DNA of 64,000 bases from contig CAMRHE010000359.1 of NCBI GenBank assembly GCA_947044405.1, positions 930,001-994,000 of the forward strand, in the 5' to 3' direction. Each line of letters begins with the position of its first letter. Position 1 is the stretch's first letter. Below the pieces are notes generated by a model that was given only the letters and a program-made list of their open reading frames with translations, had not been told where the DNA came from and did no database searches. Made by a program: the position numbers and the translations under genes. This DNA comes from Leptodactylus fallax (Eukaryota > Chordata > Amphibia > Anura > Leptodactylidae). Positions 1 to 9,232 of this stretch are shown here, piece after piece.

Positions 1-374
1 TACTCCCTCTCGGCCTGTCGCTCAGCAGCCTCACGAACTGCCTGCTGTTCTGCGGCCTGCCATTCTTGTTCTACAGCTTCCAGAAAACGGCACACCACCT
101 GCAGGTATGTGTTAGGGTCACTAGTGCCTACTTGCTGTAGGGCCGTTTGCCAGTATGAAGCCATTCCCATAGCAAGGCTGGGGCTACTGGCCTCTCCTGG
201 TGAAGTAATCCTTGGGACCGGGCTGCTTGCCGCACTTCCTGGCCTAGCTCCAAAATCAGGACTCTGCTCGATTCTCTGCATGGCTGTGGCTGCCTCCATT
301 TCAGCCATACGCTCAGGATCTCCAAAAGCCTGGTTCAGCAGTTCTGGAGATCTGCTTCTGAGCCCACTAGCCAT
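1..374 (-). CDS. 5' end of an LTR-retrotransposon gag-like ORF, runs off the left edge
   Basis: Reading leftwards from an ATG at 372-374, one frame stays open for about 124 codons to position 1. The predicted product is hydrophilic and rich in Ala, Glu and Gln, with a Ser/Pro patch (SPVPRITSPGEASSP) and a Glu/Gln-rich stretch at the truncated end. It lies about 200 bp downstream of a putative LTR and primer-binding site in the same orientation, where gag sits in LTR elements. No zinc knuckle or protease is visible because the ORF leaves the window. The family is not identified; a Gypsy/Metaviridae-type element is my inference. Another open frame at 128-325 on the same strand looks like a shadow. 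Confidence 0.5.
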   Translation of the reverse strand, partial: MASGLRSRSPELLNQAFGDPERMAEMEAATAMQRIEQSPDFGARPGSAASSPVPRITSPGEASSPSLAMGMASYWQTALQQVGTSDPNTYLQVVCRFLEAVEQEWQAAEQQAVREAAERQAERE

Positions 375-557
375 CCACTGGTATTTGCCAAATAAAAGAT
401 AGGACAGAATACAAAGAGTAAGGGGAGGGGGAACAGCACTGTATCAAACTTTCACTGTATCTTAATGCTTGCTTTAATACCGAGCTTGTCTCATAGGATT
501 ACCACAATCCCCAGCATGTGAGTGATAAAGGTCACCAACACACGCCGTTTATCCTAA
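375..557 (-). other. Leader between primer-binding site and gag-like ORF
   Basis: Untranslated leader of the LTR element. No coding potential is visible. Confidence 0.4.
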
Positions 558-577
558 GATCCCACTGCTGCCACCAA
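558..577 (-). other. Putative tRNA primer-binding site of the LTR element
   Basis: On the minus strand TTGGTGGCAGCAGTGGGATC directly follows an LTR-like terminus ending in TTTCACA. TGGTGGCAG-type primer sites immediately after the LTR CA are common in vertebrate Gypsy-like elements. The tRNA was not matched. Confidence 0.45.
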
Positions 578-1530
578 TGTGAAAGGTCCTCAGTGCGCCA
601 ACACCGTTTTGGCCACACCTGAGTCCTCTTTCATATAAAAACCACACTCACCGCCAGTGAATGTCGGGTTCACCAGATAAATACAAGACAAGCTTTCTAA
701 ATTTTATATATTTATTAACCCCTAAATGGGTCGGTATTAACATCTAACATATACAGTTCAGAACAGATATGCAGATGTATGCAAGCATTAACAGTTACTA
801 GTTACAAGATACAATACAAATAAAATAAAAGGGATAAAGTTGAAATAATTACTTTACCACACATGTCCTTGATGTGGTTCTATAGTCCAACACTCACACA
901 TGGCATGTGTGAGTCACCAGTGGAGGCTTCTCAGCCTTAACTCCTAGCATGTGGCATCAATAGAATAATCCCGCCTGCATGCTTTTCACAGGAATCTCAG
1001 CATTAGTCTCTCTGTAATATCTCTCAGTCTCTTGTAGGCTCATCATCGTCAGCAGCAGCATTCCAACCTGCCTGCTCATAGTAGCATCTCAGTGATAGTC
1101 TCTCTCAGTGGAAGTCTGTGATGGTCTGTCTCAACTCCATAGCAAAATCTCCTCCCACGGATCTCTTACCTCATCTTTTATACCCTTTATGCAACCCCCC
1201 AGAATGAGGTCACCGGCAACAATAAGTCTGATGAGTTAATGCAATCAAGTCCAGATCCTTTGTAAAGAACTGAGACCAAGTGAAATGATACAATGTTATC
1301 AGCCATATCTGATCAACAGCCCAGGCTTGAACAATGCATGTTCCTTTGATCACTCAAGGCTGTATATGAATACAATGGAGCCCTATTGTTCCAGTATTGC
1401 CACTACTGCCAATATACACCTATGGTTATGGCGGCGCACCTTATGAGTAAATGGAACTAGAGAGAAATACGCTACCCAGAGACCAAAATACATTCCTGAG
1501 CCACAGCCACACTTAAGCAGAATCATCACA
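578..1530 (-). mobile_element. 5' LTR of a Gypsy-like retrotransposon (minus strand)
   Basis: The inner end is TCACA at 578-582 next to the primer site. The outer end is tentatively placed at 1530, where the minus strand begins TGTGA; this gives a 5-bp TGTGA/TCACA inverted terminus and a length of 953 bp. A TATAAAA box lies at 1177-1183 and an AATAAA signal at 711-716, both in the correct order for a minus-strand LTR. The second LTR would be to the left of the window, so the outer boundary and the target duplication cannot be checked. Confidence 0.5.
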
Positions 1531-1540
1531 GGTAGTATAC

Positions 1541-1745
1541 TGTGTGGGCCACTGTGGAGTATTATACTGTGTGGAGCCTTACAAACCATGTGGGACAACA
1601 ATGGGGGGCTCAGGGGAGCATTTTATACTGTGTGGGGTCACTGTGGAGCATTATATACCATGTGGGGAAACTGGAGGGCTCAGGAGAGCATTTTATACTG
1701 TGGAGCATTATATACCATGTAGAGCATTATACTGTGGGGGGGGGG
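1541..1745 (+). repeat. Degenerate tandem repeat (TTATACTGTGTGG-type units)
   Basis: Imperfect units around ATTATACTGTGTGGAGC, GTCACTGTGGAGCATTATA and TACCATGTGGGGA recur about six times and end in an 11-base G run near 1738-1748. Short open frames across it lack codon-like features. Confidence 0.6.
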
Positions 1746-2044
1746 GGGCTCACAATTCCTGCTGGCAGCCCTGTGTGCTATGTCTGCATCACAGCTCCCT
1801 CACTATAATCTTGCACATATGTGTAGTGCTTCATGGCCATGTCATTCCCCATACAGTACTGTGCATGAACTGGCCATGGAGTTATTGGGGCCTGCACAGT
1901 ACTATAGGGCCTGACTATACGGGGAACATACTCAGTAACACCAGATAGTCAGCACATATGTAAGACTTCAGTGAAGGAGCCGTGGTGTAGGCTATTAGCA
2001 GGAAGTTGTTGGGTGGGGCCCCAGAACAAGTTCCTTTGGTGGGC

Positions 2045-2445
2045 CTAAGGGACTTCAGTCCGACACTGTATAATGGAGAACTATTATATATAAGGGTGGG
2101 TTACTATATATAATTGGGAAACTTAAGTATGAGGGGGCTATTATTTAGAGGGGAACTATTTATAAGGGGGGTATAATTGTTAAGTGGGGCTTATTTATAT
2201 AGGGGGCTATTAGTGATAATGGGGACTATTATTTATAAGGGTAACCATTATTTATGAGGGGGCTATTATTAATAAGGGAGCAGTATTATTTTTACGTGGT
2301 GACTGTTACTGATAAGGGGGGATATTACTGATACAGGGCACTATTTATCATTTATAAGGGAGCTATTATTAATAAAGGTGTAAGATTATTTATAAGCAGG
2401 GACTAGTATTTATAAGGAGGCGCTATAATAACTGATGACTGGGTG
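2045..2445 (+). repeat. Degenerate tandem repeat (TATTATTTATAAGGGGGC-type units)
   Basis: Roughly fifteen diverged units of about 22-30 bp, each with a variant of CTATTATTTATAAGGGGG. The style resembles 59290-59650 at the other end of the window. Confidence 0.6.
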
Positions 2446-2648
2446 CAAAAATCTAATAGGTGGGACAAAGGTGCTCATTTGAATTGTATGTGGTAAAATA
2501 GGGCTTGTTATTACTTTTTTGTTGGCAGAAAGGAGGCGTTATTATAGGGGTTGCCACTGGAAGACTATGGTGTTCTTTGCATATCAGCATTTGGGGCCCT
2601 GCTTTTAATTTTTGCTCAGGGCCCCACCTTGTCTAAAACCGGCCCTGA

Positions 2649-4150
2649 CTATGAATTAACACATGTGGAATTATATACTTAACAAAAAAGTGTGAAACAA
2701 CTGAAAATATGTCTTATATTCTAGGTTCTTCAAAGTAGCCACCTTTTGCTTTGATTACTTCTTTGCACACTCTTGGCATTCTCTTGATGAGCTTCAAGAG
2801 GTAGTCACCTGAAATGGTCTTCCAACAGTCTTGAAGGAGTTCCCAGAGATGCTTAGCACTTGTTGGCCCTTTTGCCTTCACTCTGTGGTCCAGCTCACCC
2901 CAAACCATCTCGATTGGGTTCAGGTCTGGTGACTGTGGAGGCCAGGTCATCTGGTGTAGCACCCCATCACTCTCCTTCTTGGTCAAATAGCCCTTACACA
3001 GTCTGGAGGTGTGTTTGGGGTCATTGTCCTGTGGAAAAATAAATGATGGTCCAACTAAACGCAAACCGGATGGAATAGCATGCCACTGCAAGATGCTGTG
3101 GTAACCATGCTGGTTCAGTATTCCTTCAATTTTGAATAAATCCCCAACAGTGTCACCAGGAAAGCACCCCCACACCATCACACCTCCTCCTCCATGCTTC
3201 ACGGTGGGAACCAGGCATGTAGAGTCCATTCGTTCACCTTTTCTGCGTCGCACAAAGACACGGTGGTTGGAACCAAAGATCTCAAATTTGGACTCATCAG
3301 ACCAAAGCACAGATTTCCACAGGTCTAATGTCCATTCTTTGTGTTCTTTAGCCCAAACAAGTCTCTTCTGCTTGTTGCCTGTCCTTAGCAGTGGTTTCCT
3401 AGCAGCTATTTTACCATGAAGGCCTGCTGCACACAGTCTCCTCTTAACAGTTGTTGTAGAGATGTGTCTGCTGCTAGATCTCTGTGTGGCATTGACCTGG
3501 TCTCTAATCTGAGCTGCTGTTAACCTGCGATTTCTGAGGCTGGTGACTCGTATGAACTTATCCTCCGCAGCAGAGGTGACTCTTGGTCTTCCTTTCCTGG
3601 GGCGGTCCTCATGTGAGCCAGTTTCTTTGTAGCGCTTGATGGTTTTGGCCACTGCACTTGGGGACACTTTCAAAGTTTTCCCAATTTTTTGGACTGACTG
3701 ACCTTCACCTTTACTTAGCTGCTTTTTTCTTGCCATAATACAAATTCTAACACTCCATTCAGTAGGACTATCAGCTGTGTATCCATCTGACTTCTGAACA
3801 GCACAACTGATGGTCCCAACCCCATTTATAAGGCAAGAAATCCCACTTATTAAACCTGACAGGGCACACCTGTGAAGTGAAAACCATTTCAGGTGACTAC
3901 CTCTTGAAGCTCATCAAGAGAATGCCAAGAGTGTGCAAAGCAGTAATCAAAGCAAAAGGTGGCTACTTTGAGGAACCTAGACTATAAGACATATTTTCAG
4001 TTGTTTCACACTTTTTTGTTAAGTATATAATTCCACATGTTTTAATTCATAGTTTTGATGCCTTCAGTGTGAAGCTACAATTTTTATAGTCATGAAAATA
4101 CAGAAAACTCTTGGAATGAGAAGGTGTGTCCAAACTTTTGGTCTGTACTG
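2649..4150 (-). mobile_element. Tc1/mariner element with long inverted repeats, DD38E type, left tip missing
   Basis: The right end is complete: the strand reads GGTCTGTACTG then TA at 4151-4152. About 175 bp next to the left edge (2649-2830) is the near-perfect inverse of 3880-4055, so the element has long inverted repeats that include a second copy of the last transposase codons. The outer ~95 bp of the left repeat (the counterpart of 4056-4150) is absent: the element starts abruptly after CCGGCCCTGA. It encodes the transposase at 2714-3736. With one end missing it is unlikely to move itself, although its protein may be intact. Confidence 0.9.
2714..3736 (-). CDS. Tc1-like transposase, 340 residues, intact, DD38E spacing
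   Basis: DNA transposase that would bind the inverted repeats and catalyse cut-and-paste transposition into TA. Residues 1-110 form a paired-like helix-turn-helix DNA-binding region with an AT-hook-like GRPR at about 48-51. The catalytic core has the first Asp in WSDESKFEIFG, the second Asp in QDNDPKHTS, and Glu in SPDLNPIE. I count 38 residues between the second Asp and the Glu, against 34 in classical Tc1 (as in the second element here). Tc1-related elements with DD38E spacing have been described as the Intruder family in fish and frogs; assignment to it is inferred from this spacing. 340 residues is the usual full length. No frameshift or stop is present. Confidence 0.9.
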   Translation of the reverse strand: MARKKQLSKGEGQSVQKIGKTLKVSPSAVAKTIKRYKETGSHEDRPRKGRPRVTSAAEDKFIRVTSLRNRRLTAAQIRDQVNATQRSSSRHISTTTVKRRLCAAGLHGKIAARKPLLRTGNKQKRLVWAKEHKEWTLDLWKSVLWSDESKFEIFGSNHRVFVRRRKGERMDSTCLVPTVKHGGGGVMVWGCFPGDTVGDLFKIEGILNQHGYHSILQWHAIPSGLRLVGPSFIFPQDNDPKHTSRLCKGYLTKKESDGVLHQMTWPPQSPDLNPIEMVWGELDHRVKAKGPTSAKHLWELLQDCWKTISGDYLLKLIKRMPRVCKEVIKAKGGYFEEPRI

Positions 4151-4406
4151 TATATTACAATACAACTGTATTGCAGTATATAGTGTAATCCATTAATTTC
4201 TATTATATTCTGCCTATGGGTAGGGGTTAAGATTACATGTACAAGTTTTTAGGTGTGATATAGACCTTCTGAGGTCCATAGATTAGGGTTATCATTACCC
4301 CTCCTCCAAATTATTTAAAGATAAATTGTCTGTCAAATGATATAATAGGATGTTGTATTTCCTAATATACATGTGTTTATTCCCATCTTTCACAGGACGT
4401 TATACA

Positions 4407-4757
4407 TCTGGGACCCCATGTTGTGAAAACGCAACGATTTGGCCGCAGTGGAATCACCATGGCAAAAACCTTGGCGTTTTTGAAGTACTTGCAAAGTGGA
4501 TGGGATTCTGGTTAAACCCATCAACACATTGAAGAAAAATATCCACAGTGGAAATGCTGCAATTTCATTTTTGTAAATCGCAGCATGTCAACTATACCTA
4601 CGCTGGTGTTTTCTGTATAGGTATACTAGGGACAGAAAGTTTTCCTCTGAGGACTTTCTGTGAAAAGCGCTGCGGAAAAAAACACAATGAGTTTCCGCTA
4701 TGGTCTTTTCCGTAGCGCTTTTTGGCTGCGGTTCGCTACTTTAGGCCTTAGCCTAAA
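4407..4757. repeat. Harbinger-like MITE, GGCCCCACG family
   Basis: Begins GGGACCCCATGTTG and ends AGGCCTTAGCC followed by TAA. The interior carries the motifs shared by the family here: GGATGGGATTCT, AACTATACCTACGCTGG and AAGCGCTGCGG. Confidence 0.6.
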
Positions 4758-5416
4758 TGTGTAATTGGTGCAGGTCGCACCTCTTGGAAACATTCACTGT
4801 TTTTTCCAGGCTCATTGATTTTAGTTTTTCCATATGAGGGGAAAAAGTAGTAAAAGCTGAAACCTGATTTGAAATACCATTTCTTGAGTCTGATCTCTGC
4901 TGAGTCAGGTGAATGCCAGAACGAGAAGTGCTGGTCAGCTGCTCTTATGATCCTGGTGAGAGTGTGCAAAATACCTCATGTTAGCCAACCTACTGACCCC
5001 TCTAAAGGGAAGTGTAACCCCATGGAGCAGTGCCTGGTCTCCATAAACCCACACTGATTCTCTTAAATGAGAGCCCGCACCCCCTACCTCCCCTTCCCAA
5101 CCTGGTAAAAGTGAGAAAAGCGGAGACAAGGAAGAAAATAAGAAAAAAAATAGCAAGGTTTAATCTGGACACTCTGTTTGGCATAATTCATGGGAGAACT
5201 CTGGAATCTGACATCATAAACGTCCATAAAGAACCTCCTGGCAGTCAGGAACTATGGGGCACAACATCATTCCATGTCACCATCCTGTTATCAGGTACAT
5301 CAGTGCTGGCTTTAGGTGTACATGCGCCTTAGGGTAATATAGTGAACTTAGGCTCCCTTATACCTCAACTTCTTTCATCCACCTTCTATATCATACACCA
5401 GTTATGTGTTTATGTG

Positions 5417-5682
5417 TAAGGCTGGGATCACACCAGCGCTCAGTCTCCATTCGGAGATTCTGTTCCCCATTCCACTTGAAAAATGTGGAGAGGAAAGTCA
5501 TGCAAGCAGGACTTTTCTCTCTGCATTTTTCGGGTGGAAATTGGACGGAAACCCGGCGAACCCCATTATAGTCCACGGGTTACGTGGGTAACCGCATTTT
5601 AAGCAGATTAGGTTTCCGTTTTTCAAGTCCCCAAGCGGAACTGAAGAAAGGAAACCCAGGCGCAGGTGTGACCCTAGCGTAA
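5417..5682. repeat. MITE with GGCTGGGATCACACC / GGTGTGACCCTAGC termini
   Basis: Inverted termini flanked by TAA on both sides (5417-5419 and 5680-5682), a 3-bp TWA-type duplication of the PIF/Harbinger kind. The interior is an imperfect palindrome around TGGAAATTGGACGGAAACCC. Confidence 0.65.
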
Positions 5683-6495
5683 GTGTCCTTTGTAAAAGTG
5701 AAAAAAATATACCTGTAAATAACATACCTGCAATTTTTATGAAAGAAAGCCAAACCATTTCACTACATGTGAACAAGTTCTAAAAACAAGAGGAACAGCT
5801 GAATGCCATAAAGTTTGTAGATTCATTTTGTTAATGATGGAGATTAGGGAGCCGTTCTTACCTTCCCACATTCATAGCCATGATAGCCGTGACACATTTT
5901 TACATCAGAATAGTAAACTTTTAATAAATGTTGACTTTATTATTGGTTAAAAGCAGAAAAAGTACAATTGCAGCTTGAAGGTTTTTTAGGCTGCCAGCAT
6001 GACTCTTCTGCTTTGCGGATACCCTTACAGTATAGGCCTCTTGTAAGGTAAGTAGATATAAAGTGCCATGAATTCCTTTTCTAGATTATACTACATCACT
6101 ACAAACATACATGGGCATCTCTCTCATGGATTAGGGGCCATCGTATTCTAACATCATTGAGCGGAAGGATTTATTAAAAAAATTTTAACTACAATTTCCT
6201 TCTCGTGCTTTCTTTCATGTTAGCAATTACATGAAAACCTAAAACCATCTTTGCCTGTGGCAAAGCAAACCAATAGGTCTCCTCAGTGGAGAAAATGCGT
6301 TTCCTGATGCCGTCATCTGATTTAGGAATGTGTCAGATGTGTGTGAGGAATGTAGATGTAAAGAAAATGTATGTGCAGGTTCTAAACACCCACTGAAACC
6401 TTACACTGGACTCTGTTCCATGATCACCTCTGTTAATAGGGGGAATTTATCAGTCCCCCCCTCCCCTTCCCCGTGCCCATTTTTAGACTTTTACC
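5683..6495. other. Intergenic, nothing recognised
   Basis: AT-rich single-copy-looking sequence. No exon-like open frame with splice sites, no repeat ends. Confidence 0.5.
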
Positions 6496-7069
6496 CAGGG
6501 CTGTGGAGTTACAGAGTTGGAGACAATTTCTGTTGGAGTCAGAGGAAAAAAAAAAAGACTCTGGCTTAAAAAAAAATAATTTCATTATTTTTAATTTTAT
6601 TATACAGTTATTAACATTGTATCATTTATTTGATACATAGTTTGTTACACATTTACTTTCTTAGCAACTCAGTCACTAGTCTTTTACTGAATTAGAGGAG
6701 CTTTAGGCTAAAGCCCCACGTAGGTAGCGATGCATCGCGGTTTTTCCCGCAGCGCTTTTCACAGAAAGTTCACAGAGGTTTCCTTCATCATTTCCATAGG
6801 TATAATTGACATGCTGCGATTTTCAAGACTGTAACGGTTTTGGAAATTGCAGCGTGTCCACTGCGCGTATTGTACTGCAGTGTGGGGATGGGATTCCATG
6901 CAGTGACTGTAAAACGCTGCGGTTTTTGCGTTTATGCCACGTGGAGCCCCGGCCTTACTGTTTCTGACTGACCATCACTGTCAGCCATTTATGAAGGAGT
7001 CAGACTGTGGAAAAATAGAGTTGGAGTCGATGCTTTAGCCTACCGACTCCACAGCCCTTCTTTTACCTG
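6496..7069. mobile_element. Non-autonomous hAT element with 8-bp duplication CTTTTACC
   Basis: Termini CAGGGCTGTGGAGT and ACTCCACAGCCCTT are inverted. They are flanked by exact 8-bp copies of CTTTTACC at 6488-6495 and 7070-7077. 8-bp duplications define hAT elements, and CAGGGCTGTGGAGT-type ends are typical of one vertebrate hAT group. No transposase remains. It carries a nested MITE at 6706-6954. Confidence 0.85.
6706..6954. repeat. GGCCCCACG-family MITE nested in the hAT element
   Basis: Termini GGCTAAAGCCCCACG and CGTGGAGCCCCGGCC are flanked by TTA on both sides. Insertion inside 6496-7069 makes it younger than that element. Confidence 0.75.
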
Positions 7070-7496
7070 TTTTTCACCATCCACGCCACTTTTCATAGAA
7101 ATCGGTAGGTTGGTTGGGACGAGGCTTTATTATTTACTATAATTTACACCAGAAACTGGCTTAAATTATATCCCAAATCCACACCAGCCCCTAGCTATCA
7201 CTCAGTGGAGTTTCTGGCGCACCAGGACAAGAGATGTTCCTGATTTAGAGGTGGCCCTTAATAAAATAGGCGCATCTGACTATGGCGCAGAAGATATCCA
7301 GACTGGTATATGAAACTTGAGTCTTGATAAATCTCCTCCAATGTGTGTGAAAAAAGTTACAATAAAACCAAGTTGGATGACTGAACAGATAAGACCAAAT
7401 AACTTCCCCTTTTCTCGCAGTAGTTTTAAGAGAAAAAAAATAAAAAAATAAACCTTTTCCTTTGATTGCTCAATATGCTCTTAGAAGTTGTATTAA
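7070..7496. other. Intergenic, nothing recognised
   Basis: No gene or repeat end found apart from a poly-A/T-rich patch near 7430-7450. Confidence 0.4.
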
Positions 7497-8160
7497 CACT
7501 GGCACCAAGGGCAGGAAACAGTCTGTACCCAGACAAGTGCTGACATCCCCTTGCTGCAGACATCCCCTTGCTGGCACCACAGACAGGAAACAGTCTGTAC
7601 CCAGGCAAATGCCGACATCCCTTGCTGGCACCATGGGCAGGAAACCGTCTATACCCAGACAAGTGCTGACATCCCCTTGCTGCAGACATCCCCTTGCTGG
7701 CACCAAGGGCAGGAAACAGTCTGTACCCAGACAAGTGCTGACATCCCCTTGCTGCAGACATCCCCTTGCTGGCACCACAGACAGGAAACAGTCTGTACCC
7801 AGGCAAATGCCGACATCCCTTGCTGGCACCATGGGCAGGAAACCGTCTATACCCAGACAAGTGCTGACATCCCCTTGCTGCAGACATCCCCTTGCTGGCA
7901 CCAAGGGCAGGAAACAGTCTGTACCCAGACAAGTGCTGACATCCCCTTGCTGCAGACATCCCCTTGCTGGCACCAAGGGCAGGAAACAGTCTGTACCCAG
8001 ACAAGTGCCGACATCCCCTTGCTGCAGACATCCCCTTGCTGGCACCACAGACAGGAAACAGTCTGTACCCAGGCAAATGCCGACATCCCTTGCTGGTACC
8101 ATGGGCAGGAAACCGTCTATACCCAGACAAGTGCTGACATCCCCTTGCTGCAGACAAGGC
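7497..8160. repeat. Higher-order minisatellite (three unit types in an A-B-C order)
   Basis: Units of about 73, 54 and 72 bp share GACATCCC(C)TTGCTGGCACCA, GGCAGGAAAC and GTCTGTACCCAG. They differ by ACAGAC, ATGGGC or AAGGGC after GGCACC. The order from about 7541 is A-B-C, A-B-C, C, A-B, a ~197-bp higher-order period followed by an irregular tail. The array lacks stop codons in three plus frames and two minus frames, so long open frames here (up to 277 codons) come from the repeat and are not evidence of genes. Confidence 0.9.
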
Positions 8161-8496
8161 CGATACACAGGCAAACAACCCTAAATATGGTGCCCTCCTC
8201 CTCCTAAATCTTATAACCAGGTAGATTTTTTTGATAGTGCGGGTACCAGGTAACAACACATCACCATGTCATATCATGGGGGGTCTCAATTTCCTTCTTC
8301 CAGTGTTGTTAACCAGCTTTTTTCCTGTGTAGTTAGTACTACTAGGCGTATTATTTTAACATACAGTATATCTAACACACACATTCTTATTCACAAATGA
8401 TGCATGAGGATAACGTTTTAACAGGACAACAGTATCATGGATGGATACAATCCTTTTTGCTTTTATTGAGTAAAGTCAGGTTTGACATACAGGTAT
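8161..8496. other. CFAP43: Sequence beyond the 3' end of CFAP43
   Basis: Contains the likely native CFAP43 polyadenylation signal at 8462-8467; nothing else was recognised. Confidence 0.4.
8462..8467 (-). terminator. CFAP43: Candidate CFAP43 polyadenylation signal AATAAA
   Basis: First AATAAA on the minus strand after the CFAP43 stop. It is about 590 nt away now, but only ~30 nt without the intervening MITE and one target-site copy, so it is probably the ancestral signal. A chance match in AT-rich DNA remains possible. Confidence 0.5.
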
Positions 8497-8504
8497 CTAG
8501 TAAT

Positions 8505-9059
8505 TAGAGATGAGCGAATCTAAGCTACAGAAGTGGAGTTCGTTCTGAATTTCAGGAAATATTTCGCATCGAATCCGAATTTCCTCACACTTCATGGTAA
8601 CATTTCGCATTTAGTTCAAAATGGCTGCTCTACATGGGGCAAGGAACTATGGGAACGCGGGATCACCCACAATACCATGCGTGCAGCCAATCAGCATCCA
8701 GCCCTGTGATGTCACATCCCCTTAACGCCTTCGCGAGCGCACACGCCATGTTTGACCGCTCCATCCAAGGTGTTAAATCCTCCCGATCGGTTATGAAGCA
8801 GGGTGTTAGCTGTAACTAACAGCTAACACCCTGCTCCATAACCGATCCAGGGTTTTAACAACTTGGATGCCGCAGTCAAACATGACTGCGGCATCTAAGG
8901 AGTTCCGCCATTTTTCCGCCCACCCCGGCCTCTCTGCAGCCAATAAAAAGCTGTTTTTGGTACGCGATTCACCGCGATTTAATTCGGATCGAATAGAATC
9001 ATATCGCGAAATTTGGCAAAGTTGCCAAATCGAATTTTTGAATACTTCGCTCATCTCTA
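8505..9059. mobile_element. Non-autonomous hAT (MITE) abutting the CFAP43 stop codon
   Basis: 555 bp with perfect 14-bp inverted ends (TAGAGATGAGCGAA) and exact 8-bp target duplications CTAGTAAT at 8497-8504 and 9060-9067. The centre (about 8740-8900) is an imperfect palindrome with arms GATCGGTTATGAAGCAGGGT and ACCCTGCTCCATAACCGATC. No transposase is encoded. The right-hand duplication contains the CFAP43 stop codon, so the element now forms nearly all of the CFAP43 3' UTR. Confidence 0.9.
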
Positions 9060-9232
9060 CTAGTAATCCATTTGTACAAGTGCAGGGAAAGTTTTCATCC
9101 TTAATCGATCTAATTCAGTTCTGAAAATAGCAATCTCTTGTGCTTGAGCCTTTACAAGGTCAACCAGTTTCCTGCGCTGGAGGATGTCCATGTATCTGTC
9201 CCTGGCATTCTTCTCAGAATTCTGTTCTACTC
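9060..9232 (-). CDS. CFAP43: CFAP43 exon 38 (last), stop codon in a hAT target duplication
   Basis: 57 codons plus TAG, ending [24 protein letters not shown] is the conserved C terminus. TAG (9060-9062) is the last three bases, read on the minus strand, of the 8-bp target duplication, and the MITE's first bases supply a second TAG in frame. Confidence 0.95.

Noticed and set aside
1383..1948. Overlapping short open frames on both strands
   Set aside because: They fall in the LTR end and the degenerate tandem repeat; Trp/His-rich repetitive translation is not protein-like.
5030..5332. 100-codon plus-strand open frame
   Set aside because: Low-complexity Lys/Arg run, no homology and no promoter or splice signals.
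7426..8259. Long open frames on both strands (up to 277 codons)
   Set aside because: They result from a stop-free minisatellite; five frames are open at once and the products are pure repeats.
8634..9124. Short open frames in the hAT MITE
   Set aside because: They lie in the palindromic non-coding interior and would not encode a transposase.
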